A stretch of DNA of 64,000 bases from Paenibacillus pinihumi DSM 23905 = JCM 16419 (GTDB lineage Bacteria > Bacillota > Bacilli > Paenibacillales > Paenibacillaceae): NCBI RefSeq assembly GCF_000422505.1, contig NZ_KE383865.1, positions 282,726 to 346,725 of the forward strand, read 5' to 3'. Under the pieces are notes generated by a model, which worked only from the letters and a program-made list of their open reading frames with translations, was not told the DNA's origin and did not search any database. How positions within the stretch are numbered: position 1 is the stretch's first letter; every line of letters begins with the position of its first letter. A program made the position numbers and the translations under genes. This document shows, piece by piece, positions 30,843 through 39,000 of the stretch.

Positions 30843-30858
30843 GGGAGGAATAGACAAT

Positions 30859-31485
30859 ATGAAGAACATCGCGGCATTAGTGAAGGAAGCACACCAGAAC
30901 GCCGTAAATAAGGGTTGGTGGACGGAAGACCGGACGTATGGGGAATTGATTGCTTTGGTTCACAGCGAGGTTAGCGAGGCACTGGAGGACTACAGAAACG
31001 GCAGGAAGCCGAATGCAGTTTGGTATGAGTATCAGGATGCCACGCATGGCAAGGTAAAAAGCTCAGAACCAGAAGAATGGGTGGTAGTAAACAATTATAC
31101 GCAGGGTAAACGGTTGGAGAAAGGCAAGCCCTGCGGCATCCCATCCGAGCTGGCAGATGTATGCATACGGATATTTGATATAGCTGGGCGGTATGGCTGG
31201 GGAGATGAACTGGAAAAGCAAAATTCAGCATTCCAAGGAGTAGGCGATCAGTACAAAGGGTTCTCGTTCGCTGAAAAGCTTACCTGCGTTCATTCGGATT
31301 TATCGCAATCATATCTGCAGCATCGCCAAGTTAATATGAAAAATGCTGTTTACTGTCTGGCGGGCGTTCTGTATTCCATCGGATTCATTGCTGAAGAACA
31401 TGGCATTGATCTTGACCAAGCCATAGCCGAAAAGATTTCCTACAACGCCACAAGGCCGCAGAGACACGGCGGTAAGACACTATAA
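30859..31485 (+). CDS. MazG-like nucleotide pyrophosphohydrolase
   Basis: The product has 208 residues. LIALVHSEVSEALEDYRNG and IPSELADVCIRIFDIAGRYG supply the EXXE(12-28)EXXD metal-binding pattern of all-alpha NTP-PPases. It would remove unwanted nucleotides or adjust (p)ppGpp/dNTP pools during infection. A longer insertion between the two motifs (residues ~50-90) is typical of phage versions. It starts the early small-gene train. Confidence 0.82.
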   Translation: MKNIAALVKEAHQNAVNKGWWTEDRTYGELIALVHSEVSEALEDYRNGRKPNAVWYEYQDATHGKVKSSEPEEWVVVNNYTQGKRLEKGKPCGIPSELADVCIRIFDIAGRYGWGDELEKQNSAFQGVGDQYKGFSFAEKLTCVHSDLSQSYLQHRQVNMKNAVYCLAGVLYSIGFIAEEHGIDLDQAIAEKISYNATRPQRHGGKTL

Positions 31486-31497
31486 GGAGATGATTTC

Positions 31498-31749
31498 GTG
31501 ATAAACGCAGGTACCGTAATTGAAGATGTTGCTAAAATTACAGATCAAGCTAAGACCATGGATGATCTTTATCAAGTTCTGGGGGTAATGGCCCATGCCA
31601 TCGGCGGCATGGTCTGTCATTTCGAACAATCCGAAAGGTCTCAGGTGTTGATGGGACTGACCGAAGCGTTAGGGATGGGTTTGATGACAACTTCCAAAAG
31701 CCTAGGACAAGAATGTGACGTGGAAATAGTCGTCGGGAAAAAGAGATAG
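31498..31749 (+). CDS. Hypothetical phage protein (83 residues)
   Basis: It starts at GTG 31498 after AAGGAGATGATTTC. It is helical and mildly hydrophobic in the middle (DDLYQVLGVMAHAIGGMVCH, LTEALGMGLM). It directly follows the MazG-like gene. No domain is recognised. Confidence 0.5.
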   Translation: MINAGTVIEDVAKITDQAKTMDDLYQVLGVMAHAIGGMVCHFEQSERSQVLMGLTEALGMGLMTTSKSLGQECDVEIVVGKKR

Positions 31750-31792
31750 CACATTCAGCACCGATTACCAGCTATAGGGGAGTAACCCTCCC

Positions 31793-31957
31793 CTAGTCCA
31801 TGAGATTGCAGATGGTATTCATAAAATTGGCCGTCTCATGACAAGCATCCATTTCGCTAAAACCTTGGGCAAGTAGCTGTTGTTTAAAATCTTCATACGG
31901 ATCTCCGTCATATACGGACAGACGATGCAAATAGTTCAAGGTATTTAAATCTAGCAT
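31793..31957 (-). CDS. Small protein on the minus strand (54 residues)
   Basis: The ATG at 31957 follows GAGGTGATCGGC. The sequence begins MLDLNTLNYLHRLSVYDGDP and ends ...NLMD; it is acidic and helical. It is the only reverse gene in this part of the early train and shares the 120-bp gap with the promoter region of the gene at 32078. Function unknown. Confidence 0.5.
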   Translation of the reverse strand: MLDLNTLNYLHRLSVYDGDPYEDFKQQLLAQGFSEMDACHETANFMNTICNLMD

Positions 31958-32077
31958 GCCGATCACCTCATAGTTTTTCTAACAATCATACATTTAATGG
32001 CAAGGATTGGCTAGAGGGGAATTTTGTAAATATTTGTCGAGGGGAGTAACCCTAACAAATTAAAAGGAGAGATTAAA

Positions 32078-32443
32078 ATGAATAAACTTTTATACCGGAC
32101 AGTTGGTAGATACTACTTGGGTGAGGCGCAAGAACAGGCGCGGTATGTATTCCAATTAAGGGATGACGCGCCAAAAGAACTGAGAAGGTCATTTCTGATC
32201 TATTTAGACCGGGATGGTAATTTCTCAGGGAGCGCACTGCAAGTAGCAAGAGACATCAAAGATGTAGTTGATAGTTACTTCCTCAATACAGATAAACCGC
32301 GCATAGCAGCTTTGGTTGACTACCTCGAAAAATGGGAAGGCGCTGATCATTATGATGGCTTGATTGCAGAGCGAGAGATGTTGAAAAGGCGTCTTGAATT
32401 GGTCAACAAAGAATTGGATCAATACGAAGAGGTCGGGGAGTAA
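32078..32443 (+). CDS. Hypothetical early protein (121 residues)
   Basis: The ATG follows AAAGGAGAGATTAAA. Beta-rich start, then helical end (EREMLKRRLELVNKELDQYE coiled coil). It opens a long run of overlapping early genes. Not recognised. Confidence 0.55.
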   Translation: MNKLLYRTVGRYYLGEAQEQARYVFQLRDDAPKELRRSFLIYLDRDGNFSGSALQVARDIKDVVDSYFLNTDKPRIAALVDYLEKWEGADHYDGLIAEREMLKRRLELVNKELDQYEEVGE

Positions 32444-32465
32444 CCCCTGATAAGGAGGCAGATCA

Positions 32466-32780
32466 ATGAAAAACGCTACAGTAACGATTGACTATACCAG
32501 TTTCCAGAGCATCAAGGAGAAGGCGGATAAGTACGATATTGCGAAATTGACACGGGAAGTGGCAAACGCCAAGGAAAGAGAGTTTGTAGATAAAATTTGT
32601 AATTGCATCGAGAAAGCGAACGATTGTAAGGCGGCGGAGCAGAAGCAATATTATATCGCGCTGGGGATTCGGGCGATATGCGAACATTATGATATGGACC
32701 TGAAGATTGAATACGGAGAATTGGACGAGGGAAAATCCCCTGTTCAAACGGACAAGGAGGCTGCTCATGGCAAATCGTAA
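32466..32780 (+). CDS. Hypothetical early protein (104 residues)
   Basis: The ATG at 32466 follows AAGGAGGCAGATCA. The product is helical and charged (SIKEKADKYDIAKLTREVAN) with two cysteines mid-protein (KICNCIEKANDC). It overlaps the next gene by 14 nt. Confidence 0.55.
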   Translation: MKNATVTIDYTSFQSIKEKADKYDIAKLTREVANAKEREFVDKICNCIEKANDCKAAEQKQYYIALGIRAICEHYDMDLKIEYGELDEGKSPVQTDKEAAHGKS

Positions 32781-33009
32781 TACGCTGCATCGCAGCAAGC
32801 TGGATGGGTTTAAGCGTTGGCTTGAACAGGACGGATGGGATTTGCAGCCGGCGAAAGGGGATTATGAAGTCCTAAGAGCCCGCAAGGGACGGCGCCTGTT
32901 GTTGGTATACGACAGGCACGAAGGTAATCATTTAAGCGTGGCTGACGCGAACATGGGCGTTGTGCGGTCATACCTGCGGGACAAGGAGGCAGAGCATGAA
33001 TTGGCTTAA
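32767..33009 (+). CDS. Small hypothetical protein (80 residues)
   Basis: ATG 32767 follows AAGGAGGCTGCTC. The protein is basic and beta-rich (DYEVLRARKGRRLLLVYDRH); the pattern of W.L..A.GDYEVLRA.....LI resembles small phage proteins that may bind nucleic acid. It overlaps both neighbours by about 14 nt. Confidence 0.55.
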   Translation: MANRNTLHRSKLDGFKRWLEQDGWDLQPAKGDYEVLRARKGRRLLLVYDRHEGNHLSVADANMGVVRSYLRDKEAEHELA

Positions 33010-33142
33010 GAGATTAGTTTGCAAGCATGATCACCAGCCGCATAAAAAGTTGAGTATGTTTCAAAATCTTAGTGGTGACAGTATCTATTACGTCTGTACC
33101 AAGTGTGATCATATCCGAGATTCGTTGTTCATTAAGCATTAA
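32996..33142 (+). CDS. Small cysteine-histidine protein (48 residues)
   Basis: ATG 32996 follows AAGGAGGCAGAGC. The sequence includes CKHDHQPHKK and YYVCTKCDHIR, a likely zinc site formed by one Cys-His pair and one CxxC. Function unknown. Confidence 0.5.
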   Translation: MNWLKRLVCKHDHQPHKKLSMFQNLSGDSIYYVCTKCDHIRDSLFIKH

Positions 33143-33153
33143 GGAGGGAAGTC

Positions 33154-33705
33154 ATGGCGAAGACTGAGCTGACATTGCAGCTTGAGCGGCAGATTTTTGG
33201 GGAAACATCTAAACTCGGCGTATTCGGATGCTTTGAAGTGACTATCGGCTGGTACGGCAAAGAGCGGGTCGATTACATGACCTATGACACCAAAGGGACA
33301 TGGCGCTGCTACGAGATTAAGGTTTCCAAGGCTGATTTTAGGAGCAAGGCGCACAACACCTTCATTGGCCACTATAACTACTACGTCATGCCGAGGGAGC
33401 TTTACGAGGAGGTGCAGCAGGAGATTCCGTCTCACATCGGCGTGTACTGCGGGGCAACGCTTGTAAAGCGTCCCAAGAGGCAGCAGCTTGGCGAGGATGA
33501 GCAAGTGCTAAAAGACTCTATGATTCGGTCACTGTCCAGGGATGTCAGCAAGCTTCTCAAGAGTGCAGATCCCGATTACGTAAATCGTGCTAATCGCACG
33601 CTTGAGCGGGAGAGACGTGAAAAGCATAATTACCGCCAAAAATACTATGATGCAATGGGAGAAATTCGCGCCCTAAAGCGTATGGGGGATAAGGAGGCAC
33701 TATGA
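33154..33705 (+). CDS. MmcB-like PD-(D/E)XK family protein
   Basis: The product has 183 residues. VDYMTYDTKGTWRCYEIKVS with KADFRS gives the D...EIK nuclease-type core, and the HNTFIGHYNYYVMP block follows; the order matches the MmcB/DUF DNA-repair family seen in phages. A C-terminal coiled coil (RTLERERREKHNYRQKYYDA) is extra. It may process DNA ends or tRNA, but the substrate is unknown. Confidence 0.7.
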   Translation: MAKTELTLQLERQIFGETSKLGVFGCFEVTIGWYGKERVDYMTYDTKGTWRCYEIKVSKADFRSKAHNTFIGHYNYYVMPRELYEEVQQEIPSHIGVYCGATLVKRPKRQQLGEDEQVLKDSMIRSLSRDVSKLLKSADPDYVNRANRTLERERREKHNYRQKYYDAMGEIRALKRMGDKEAL

Positions 33706-34355
33706 AAGCAATAGCTGAAGAACCAATCAAAATGAATGTCTATGAAATCAGTTACGCAGATGATCCCAACTATCGTGTCAATAGAACGGCAGCGACTGCG
33801 GGAAAAGCCAAATATAATGAATACCTGAACTATTCGGACTACTGCTGTGACACAACATACATGGATTTTCTCAAATTAATCAGGTGCCGGAAGGTTGGGC
33901 AGTCAACACCGAAAAAAGGTGAGCTGCTTCCACCGGGTATGCCCTGGCTTGAAGAACGGATTGAGAAGGCGAACCGGCTCATTCGTGAAATCGGCAGCAG
34001 GAGCCATAGGGACCTTTACTCGCCCAAACATGATCGGTACATTGCTTTTCATTGGGCCGGAGGGCGGCTCTGGCTGACAGACCACTATACCGGAATCCCT
34101 ATGATAATGGAGCCGAAAGCTTGTGGAAAAACGAGAGATCAAAAGCGTGCGTTCAGCAGCGGTGGAACCATGTGGGGCCTGGTCAATGACTTCAAGGATT
34201 TTATCTATGGAGACGATGAAGCGAATCACAACAATGGTTACGGCGGCCTGTATTGCAGGCACTGGGGATATCCGGAAGAGGACATGGAAGCAATCCGGCA
34301 GCTTGCCCGAGAGCTTGGATACCTACCATCTATCAAGGGAGAGAGGGCAGTATGA
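33702..34355 (+). CDS. Hypothetical early protein (217 residues)
   Basis: It starts in ATGA overlap with the MmcB-like gene. N-terminal region rich in Asn and Tyr; residues ~100-150 (DRYIAFHWAGGRLWLTDHYT) look like a compact alpha/beta core. Cysteines are scattered. I do not recognise the family. Confidence 0.5.
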   Translation: MKAIAEEPIKMNVYEISYADDPNYRVNRTAATAGKAKYNEYLNYSDYCCDTTYMDFLKLIRCRKVGQSTPKKGELLPPGMPWLEERIEKANRLIREIGSRSHRDLYSPKHDRYIAFHWAGGRLWLTDHYTGIPMIMEPKACGKTRDQKRAFSSGGTMWGLVNDFKDFIYGDDEANHNNGYGGLYCRHWGYPEEDMEAIRQLARELGYLPSIKGERAV

Positions 34356-34594
34356 AAGCATTAATGAGCATTGAAGAGTTGATTGCAAATTTGAGGGGGC
34401 TGCACCAATTAAGCCTATACACAGTCAATGAGGACTGGTGTATCCAGTTGTATGAACTTGATGTGTGTGCGAATGATCATGATGTATTCAAGCAGGCGAA
34501 GTATGCGCCGATTTACGAGTCCAGTAACCACAGTCTTCAATTTTTACTAATTGAAGCTACCGAATGGGCCGCAAAACGATATCAAGATTGTTAG
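34352..34594 (+). CDS. Small hypothetical protein (80 residues)
   Basis: ATG 34352 overlaps the preceding stop (ATGA). The product is helical at both ends with a beta segment (LSLYTVNEDWCIQLYELDVC). It lies in the overlapping early train. Function unknown. Confidence 0.5.
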   Translation: MKALMSIEELIANLRGLHQLSLYTVNEDWCIQLYELDVCANDHDVFKQAKYAPIYESSNHSLQFLLIEATEWAAKRYQDC

Positions 34595-34611
34595 GGAGAG
34601 GAGCAATAACC

Positions 34612-34965
34612 ATGATTGATTTAACCAATGTACCAACTGCCCGGCTGCATCACGAGTTGAAGCTTCGCAAAGGACCTGACTGGAAATGTGTCAAGTGCGG
34701 CTACTACGCTAATGGATCTGGACAGTGGGCATGCCCAGGATGCAATCAATGGCACTATTTAACTGGTGGGTTTGAATGGCCTGTAGATAACGAGCAGGCC
34801 CGCGCATGGATAGCGAGGCTTGCGGACATTTATCCGATTATCAAGGCTTCAGGGGAGACACAGGGGGCGCAATACGCGAACAGATTGCCAAAGGTATGGA
34901 CTGCAAGGGTAATTTGCATCCTATTGAGCCCAAACAGGGAGGTAACAGAGCATGCGAATGAATGA
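34612..34965 (+). CDS. Zinc-ribbon-containing hypothetical protein
   Basis: The product has 117 residues from ATG 34612 after GGAGCAATAACC. Two CxxC knuckles (WKCVKCGYYANGSGQWACPG, CNQW) form a zinc ribbon at residues ~24-45. The C-terminal third is basic. Early position suggests DNA or RNA contact. Confidence 0.55.
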   Translation: MIDLTNVPTARLHHELKLRKGPDWKCVKCGYYANGSGQWACPGCNQWHYLTGGFEWPVDNEQARAWIARLADIYPIIKASGETQGAQYANRLPKVWTARVICILLSPNREVTEHANE

Positions 34966-35233
34966 GATAAAAAAGATTCTGTGTGAAAAAAGGTTGCCAG
35001 TACCGACATTTTTGCTGGATGAGATTGAATCCCGTGACGCGGAGCTTGAGCGCCTAAAGGAAGAGAACAAGCGGCTATTCAATGTTATTGAGGAACTACT
35101 GGGAGGGCTATCAATTTATGCTGATGAAGATTTGTTCTGCCAAGGGAATCATGATACTGATCCAACAATAGAAGCTCGTCATTTGATTGAGTTATACAGC
35201 CGAGTAACCGAGCAGGGAGGGAAAGGAGAATGA
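34952..35233 (+). CDS. Helical hypothetical protein with coiled coil
   Basis: The product has 93 residues; the ATG follows GGGAGGTAACAGAGC and overlaps the previous gene by 14 nt. A coiled-coil stretch (ESRDAELERLKEENKRLFNV) dominates. Not recognised. Confidence 0.5.
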   Translation: MRMNEIKKILCEKRLPVPTFLLDEIESRDAELERLKEENKRLFNVIEELLGGLSIYADEDLFCQGNHDTDPTIEARHLIELYSRVTEQGGKGE

Positions 35234-35595
35234 CAGATATGCAGCCGGGAGTAGAAATGGATGAATTAATCGATGAAGTTGTATTTGGGCGAACAGACAA
35301 AGGCTTCAACGGCAAATATCGCTATAGATACCGGTACGATGGCAAGAATGGCAAATGGATACCGGAGCCGTACTCCACAACTTGGATCGGCATGCAGTAC
35401 GTAGTAGAGGAGATGCGTCGCCGAGGCTGGAACTTGGTACTCCTTATGAAGAGTGAAACGTTCGGAGCAGGATTTTCAAAAGGGGACATAAAGACATCGG
35501 AAGATTCAGACTCAGCCCCTCACGCAGTATGTATAGCAGCTATAAAGGCTCTAAGAGAGCATGCAAACAGTTCAGGGGAGGATGGTAGAGCATGA
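35230..35595 (+). CDS. Phage_ABA_S-like protein
   Basis: The product has 121 residues, ATGA overlap with the previous gene. MDELIDEVVFGRTD, the PYSTTWIGMQYVVEEMRRRG block and CIAAIKALREHA recall the phage ABA-sandwich family, which is frequent in Firmicute phages with no known activity. The assignment is by eye. Confidence 0.6.
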   Translation: MTDMQPGVEMDELIDEVVFGRTDKGFNGKYRYRYRYDGKNGKWIPEPYSTTWIGMQYVVEEMRRRGWNLVLLMKSETFGAGFSKGDIKTSEDSDSAPHAVCIAAIKALREHANSSGEDGRA

Positions 35596-36014
35596 GCAAG
35601 CCGATGCCATATAGAGGCAAATGCAAAGACAATGGAGAGTTGGTATATGGGTGGTTCTTGGAGAAGGATGGGAAATCATATATCATTTCTGATTTTGAAA
35701 CGGATTGCTATGACGGTGAGAACACAGATTTATATGCAACTGTTTGGAATGAGGTCGACCCCGAAACAGTAGGGCAGTACATCGGCCGGACGGATGATAA
35801 CGGGGTTGAACTGTATTCCGGCATGCGAGTGAAATTCACGAACTTGATTCTTGGAAGGTTCTCAGATAAAGAACAGTGGGCAGAAGGGACAGTTTTCTAT
35901 GATGAAAAAATGTCTGGGTATACCATCAAGCAAGGGGACGCTGGATGGAACTTGCAACATTCGGCTGTCGTAGCTTTGCCTGACAATCCTGAGCTACTGG
36001 AGGGCGGACAATGA
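35592..36014 (+). CDS. YopX-family phage protein
   Basis: The product has 140 residues. PMPYRGKCKDNGELVYGWFL, VDPETVGQYIGRTDDNG and the closing beta segment match YopX (PF09643), a small beta-rich early phage protein of unknown activity. ATGA overlaps on both sides. Confidence 0.85.
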   Translation: MSKPMPYRGKCKDNGELVYGWFLEKDGKSYIISDFETDCYDGENTDLYATVWNEVDPETVGQYIGRTDDNGVELYSGMRVKFTNLILGRFSDKEQWAEGTVFYDEKMSGYTIKQGDAGWNLQHSAVVALPDNPELLEGGQ

Positions 36015-36322
36015 TTAAACTGACATTCAACGGAGTAAATGTACCAATGATGATTGATCCAGCAAAAATAGCGTTGATAGAAACGGATGGGAGTGGTGGT
36101 TCATACCTTTATGACTCATTCAATCGATCAGACGGATGGGAAGTTAGGGTTAAGGAATCTCCTGAAGAAGTAACCAAGAAGATACTGGAGTATAAGCTGG
36201 CTATGGTCAAATATAGTGTTGGTTTTGCTCAAGCGTTGCGAGACAGCGGAGATCCTGAATGGGTATTCGATAATGCAGAGTTTAAAATGAGCGAATTAGC
36301 AGGTCTGGAGGAACCCCAATGA
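36011..36322 (+). CDS. Hypothetical early protein (103 residues)
   Basis: It starts in ATGA overlap with the YopX gene. An N-terminal beta segment (KLTFNGVNVPMMIDPAKIAL) leads to a helical C-terminal half. Not recognised. Confidence 0.5.
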   Translation: MIKLTFNGVNVPMMIDPAKIALIETDGSGGSYLYDSFNRSDGWEVRVKESPEEVTKKILEYKLAMVKYSVGFAQALRDSGDPEWVFDNAEFKMSELAGLEEPQ

Positions 36323-36501
36323 GGAAAATAGCACGCCTTCAAATAAAATTGCGAAAACCCGATAATACCGGATTCTTTCATGATACAAGAGGCGATGTTC
36401 GGAAACTCGCTGAGGCTATTAACATTTTGATCGACAAGCAAAATGAGGTTGTCAATGCGGTAAATCAATTGATAGAGGATCGGAGGAACCCCAATGAATA
36501 A
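36319..36501 (+). CDS. Small helical protein (60 residues)
   Basis: ATGA overlap with the previous gene. Basic N-terminus (MRKIARLQIKLRKPDN) and an amphipathic helix (KLAEAINILIDKQNEVVNAV). It overlaps the next gene by 8 nt. Function unknown. Confidence 0.5.
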   Translation: MRKIARLQIKLRKPDNTGFFHDTRGDVRKLAEAINILIDKQNEVVNAVNQLIEDRRNPNE

Positions 36502-36817
36502 ACAAGAGCTTACCCGGGAGCAAGTACTGGGGATGTCGGGACAAGAGTTGAGTATAGCGGTTGCTGTACATGTGATAGGATTTGAGCCGGGAATGGTGAT
36601 TATGGACGAGTGGTACCCAGCAGAAGACATAGCTGCAGCCTGGGAAGTGCTTCAACACCCAATTGTAATGGACGGTCCTCAAATTGGGGTATATCCTACC
36701 AGCTTCGGCGTATGGGTAGCCAGACCATTCATGCCTGGAAATGATTGTACAGTGCAGGCTAAAACAGCCCCTGAAGCTATCTGTAAAGCTTCTCTATTGG
36801 CGGTGTTAGGTCTATGA
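36494..36817 (+). CDS. Phage_ABA_S-like protein (second copy type)
   Basis: The product has 107 residues. The order LSIAVAVHVIGFEPGMVIMD, DIAAAWEVLQH, GVWVARPFM and APEAICKASLLAVLG resembles the phage ABA-sandwich domain more closely than the protein at 35230, so two family members may lie in one train. Function unknown. Confidence 0.65.
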   Translation: MNKQELTREQVLGMSGQELSIAVAVHVIGFEPGMVIMDEWYPAEDIAAAWEVLQHPIVMDGPQIGVYPTSFGVWVARPFMPGNDCTVQAKTAPEAICKASLLAVLGL

Positions 36818-36936
36818 GATACCTTGTTCCTGTCGTATTCATATCTGGCTTAGTGGCAGTAATCATAACGGAGATGATCATATTCAGATCGTTTTGGACG
36901 GCTTTGATTCTGGTATTTGCAAAAATCGAATGGTAA
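36814..36936 (+). CDS. Small membrane protein (40 residues)
   Basis: It starts at ATG 36814 in ATGA overlap with the previous gene. A single hydrophobic segment (YLVPVVFISGLVAVIITEMI) spans most of the peptide. Function unknown. Confidence 0.5.
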   Translation: MRYLVPVVFISGLVAVIITEMIIFRSFWTALILVFAKIEW

Positions 36937-37049
36937 AAAGCGAGGTCATGACCCCAGATCCAGACTTCATCCTATGCGGGGGTAGCGGAGAGTTCGGTAT
37001 TCGGGAGACTTATGATTGCTATTGCATAGAGGAGGTAACCAATGAATAA
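36930..37049 (+). CDS. Doubtful small protein (39 residues)
   Basis: The frame ATG 36930 to TAA 37049 gives MVKSEVMTPDPDFILCGGSG..., overlapping both neighbours by 7-8 nt, the spacing seen throughout this train. The ribosome site is weak. The pattern M.TPDPDF...FGI.ETYDCYCIE resembles the start of other phage proteins, so it may be a truncated gene. Confidence 0.35.
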   Translation: MVKSEVMTPDPDFILCGGSGEFGIRETYDCYCIEEVTNE

Positions 37050-37317
37050 CAAACCAGATGAGACTGCCGAGAGTGACTTCGAGCGAGTCTTCCGGCAAAT
37101 CATTGAAACGCAGGACCCTTCGTGGGATGGAAACTGCGAATGCAAGGAGTGCTACTGGAACATGTGGCATCCGACCAGGCGCAGCGACAGCAAGCAATGT
37201 ACATCAGAAACTCTTGGCGAGGTTAGGATGACGCCGAACACTGCGGCATGCCCCTCATACTGGTCATATGCTGTCGCATGTGGGGTTGAGAAGGGTTCCA
37301 CCGAAGCGACCGAATAG
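37042..37317 (+). CDS. Hypothetical cysteine-rich early protein
   Basis: The product has 91 residues; the ATG follows AGAGGAGGTAACCA. Cysteines cluster in NCECKECYWNMW and again at residues ~55 and ~70-80, possibly for metal binding. It ends the dense overlapping run; a 90-bp gap follows. Confidence 0.5.
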   Translation: MNNKPDETAESDFERVFRQIIETQDPSWDGNCECKECYWNMWHPTRRSDSKQCTSETLGEVRMTPNTAACPSYWSYAVACGVEKGSTEATE

Positions 37318-37407
37318 GCTTAGCGCATAGAAAAAAATATCTTCCAAGTGTGCGAAGTGGAAATTTCCAACGGTTAAATAAATGAACACATTACAAGGAG
37401 GGGCACT

Positions 37408-37806
37408 ATGGGAAAATTCAAACCTGTAAGTAAGCGTAATGGAAGAGATAAGGGCATCAGCGTAACCATAGGCGTAGATGGAAGGATGTACTTATCCAGC
37501 GGGTTCAAAAAGATTCTCAACCACGATGGAAAGAAGAATTACTATTTGTTCTACGATGATTCCGAACGCCGGATAGGGATATCAAAAGAAACGCCTGATT
37601 CTAACGTCGAGGCCTTCTCGTTCAGCGCAACAGGAGAATGTAAGGTAGTCAGCTTCATAGAGGATTGCGAGATTCACATGCCGGGAAAACCTGTTTTATG
37701 GCTCTATGAAGGGAATGAAAAAGGTATCTATGCTTTCTACCAGCAGGGCCGCAGCCATATTGCTTTGAGACAAGAGAAGAACGGGAATTTGGAGCGATTA
37801 AAGTAG
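37408..37806 (+). CDS. Hypothetical protein (132 residues)
   Basis: The ATG follows AAGGAGGGGCACT. A beta-rich soluble protein (GISVTIGVDGRMYLSSGFKK) with an acidic stretch in the middle; no cysteine cluster. A short A+T-rich gap follows, so it may end one transcription unit. Not recognised. Confidence 0.5.
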   Translation: MGKFKPVSKRNGRDKGISVTIGVDGRMYLSSGFKKILNHDGKKNYYLFYDDSERRIGISKETPDSNVEAFSFSATGECKVVSFIEDCEIHMPGKPVLWLYEGNEKGIYAFYQQGRSHIALRQEKNGNLERLK

Positions 37807-37895
37807 AAATTCTTGACAGAAGAATTCAACAGAATTTTTGCTGTCCGTGTGATTCTATCCAACTTTTAGATAATTATATATAGGGGTGAAAACAC

Positions 37896-38105
37896 ATGAA
37901 GTTCGTAGTGATAAAAGACATCCCTGACGGGTGGGAGACAGATGCTAAGTCTGGAGACATCCTCCATGTGGCAACTTGGGAAGGTTTCCCCACTCTTATG
38001 AAAGGGAAAAAGGCCATTTGTGACAACGGAAGCAAGTACCATCTCGAGCATTGCAAGCCATTAGATTTGGTTTCGGCTGATCGAAAAGTGAAGGAGGTCA
38101 AATAG
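37896..38105 (+). CDS. Small beta-rich protein (69 residues)
   Basis: The ATG follows AGGGGTGAAAACAC. Sequence such as GDILHVATWEGFPTLMKGKK suggests a small SH3-like barrel. It is followed without gap by a small membrane gene. Function unknown. Confidence 0.5.
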   Translation: MKFVVIKDIPDGWETDAKSGDILHVATWEGFPTLMKGKKAICDNGSKYHLEHCKPLDLVSADRKVKEVK

Positions 38106-38249
38106 ATGACTTTATTTCTATCAATAATCGCGGCAATATCCTTGATCGGTCTAATTGCCGAAAGCGATAAGAATCCAACACTAACTAAGAATCTAACAGC
38201 AGTATGTTGTATCTCAATCATTGCTATCGTAATCCTAAATGTCCTGTAA
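38106..38249 (+). CDS. Small two-helix membrane protein (47 residues)
   Basis: ATG 38106 follows GAAGGAGGTCAAATAG. Two hydrophobic segments (LFLSIIAAISLIGLIAE and TAVCCISIIAIVILNVL) are joined by a short polar turn. Not recognised. Confidence 0.5.
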   Translation: MTLFLSIIAAISLIGLIAESDKNPTLTKNLTAVCCISIIAIVILNVL

Positions 38250-38374
38250 GTAGCCGCTTCAAATAATCCAAAAAAACAGACGTCGCTGGCGATCTGGCGG
38301 ACAGCTGCACCCATTTGACCAAACGAGTGTTCTTATACTATAAAAATTATCCAATTCGAGAGGGGCAATATTCA

Positions 38375-38890
38375 ATGTCTATTACTATCAAAGCTCATTT
38401 TAATAAACAGGTTCGCGACTCCAAGAAGGAACTTGTTCAGTTCTATGTAAAGGGCGAGGATGAGAATTCACAAGCGCTTAATAACCTAGTCCGGGAGATT
38501 GTAGAGGTAAGTGTAAACGGTCTTGATTCACTCACAGCTCACTTTATAAAGAAGTCCCAAGATGCCAAGAAAACAGTTCTGGATTTTGTCATAAATGGTG
38601 GTGCATCGAACAAACATTCATATGAGTTTTACAAGCTGGCGGGCACTGACATTGAATTGTCAATTGAACTGTCAGATGTAGAACCAGAAGAATTCGAGGA
38701 ACGCCAAGAAAAGTACCGAGAAGGCCTGAAAGGGAAAATAAATCAGGACGGTACCGTGGATGTCGACGAAAACCAAATGACCTTAGACGAGGTTGACGGC
38801 GATCCAATGGCTGGAGTGGAGGAAGAGTTGCCGTTCGAAGATGACGGTAGCGAAGGAGAGGGCATACATGAAGACGAACTTCCGTTTTAA
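38375..38890 (+). CDS. Hypothetical phage protein with SSB-like acidic C-terminal tip
   Basis: The product has 171 residues from ATG 38375 (GAGAGGGGCAATATTCA). Residues 1-110 are a mixed fold (SITIKAHFNKQVRDSKKELV). The last 60 residues are acidic and end GEGIHEDELPF, like the SSB tip DEDLPF at 21712; an internal EEELPFEDD repeats it. Such tips dock to helicases, loaders and nucleases. Its function may be to compete for or recruit SSB-binding partners (inference). Confidence 0.55.
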   Translation: MSITIKAHFNKQVRDSKKELVQFYVKGEDENSQALNNLVREIVEVSVNGLDSLTAHFIKKSQDAKKTVLDFVINGGASNKHSYEFYKLAGTDIELSIELSDVEPEEFEERQEKYREGLKGKINQDGTVDVDENQMTLDEVDGDPMAGVEEELPFEDDGSEGEGIHEDELPF

Positions 38891-38960
38891 TTGGCCGCGG
38901 ATACTGGTCGTGGGATTCTGCATTACATTCTGGTCTGGACTGATCTGGTTGTTAAGATAA
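38868..38960 (+). CDS. Tiny membrane peptide (30 residues)
   Basis: ATG 38868 follows AAGGAGAGGGCATAC, within the end of the previous gene. One hydrophobic segment (ILVVGFCITFWSGLIWLL) follows a basic start. Real-gene probability is moderate. Confidence 0.4.
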   Translation: MKTNFRFNWPRILVVGFCITFWSGLIWLLR

Positions 38961-38962
38961 TC

Positions 38963-38980
38963 GACTCCCTTCGGGGAGTC
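38963..38980 (+). other. Stem-loop with UUCG tetraloop before the late regulator
   Basis: GACTCCC and GGGAGTC pair around TTCG, an extra-stable tetraloop. There is no T run, and the ribosome site of the late regulator begins about six bases later, so it may influence translation or RNA ends rather than terminate. Confidence 0.5.
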
Positions 38981-39000
38981 TCCCGGAAGGGGGATATAGA

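Noticed and set aside
34612-37317. Many closely spaced short genes that could look like a CRISPR or repeat array at coarse scale.
   Set aside because: No direct repeats of 24-40 bp with unique spacers are present; the periodicity comes from overlapping small genes.
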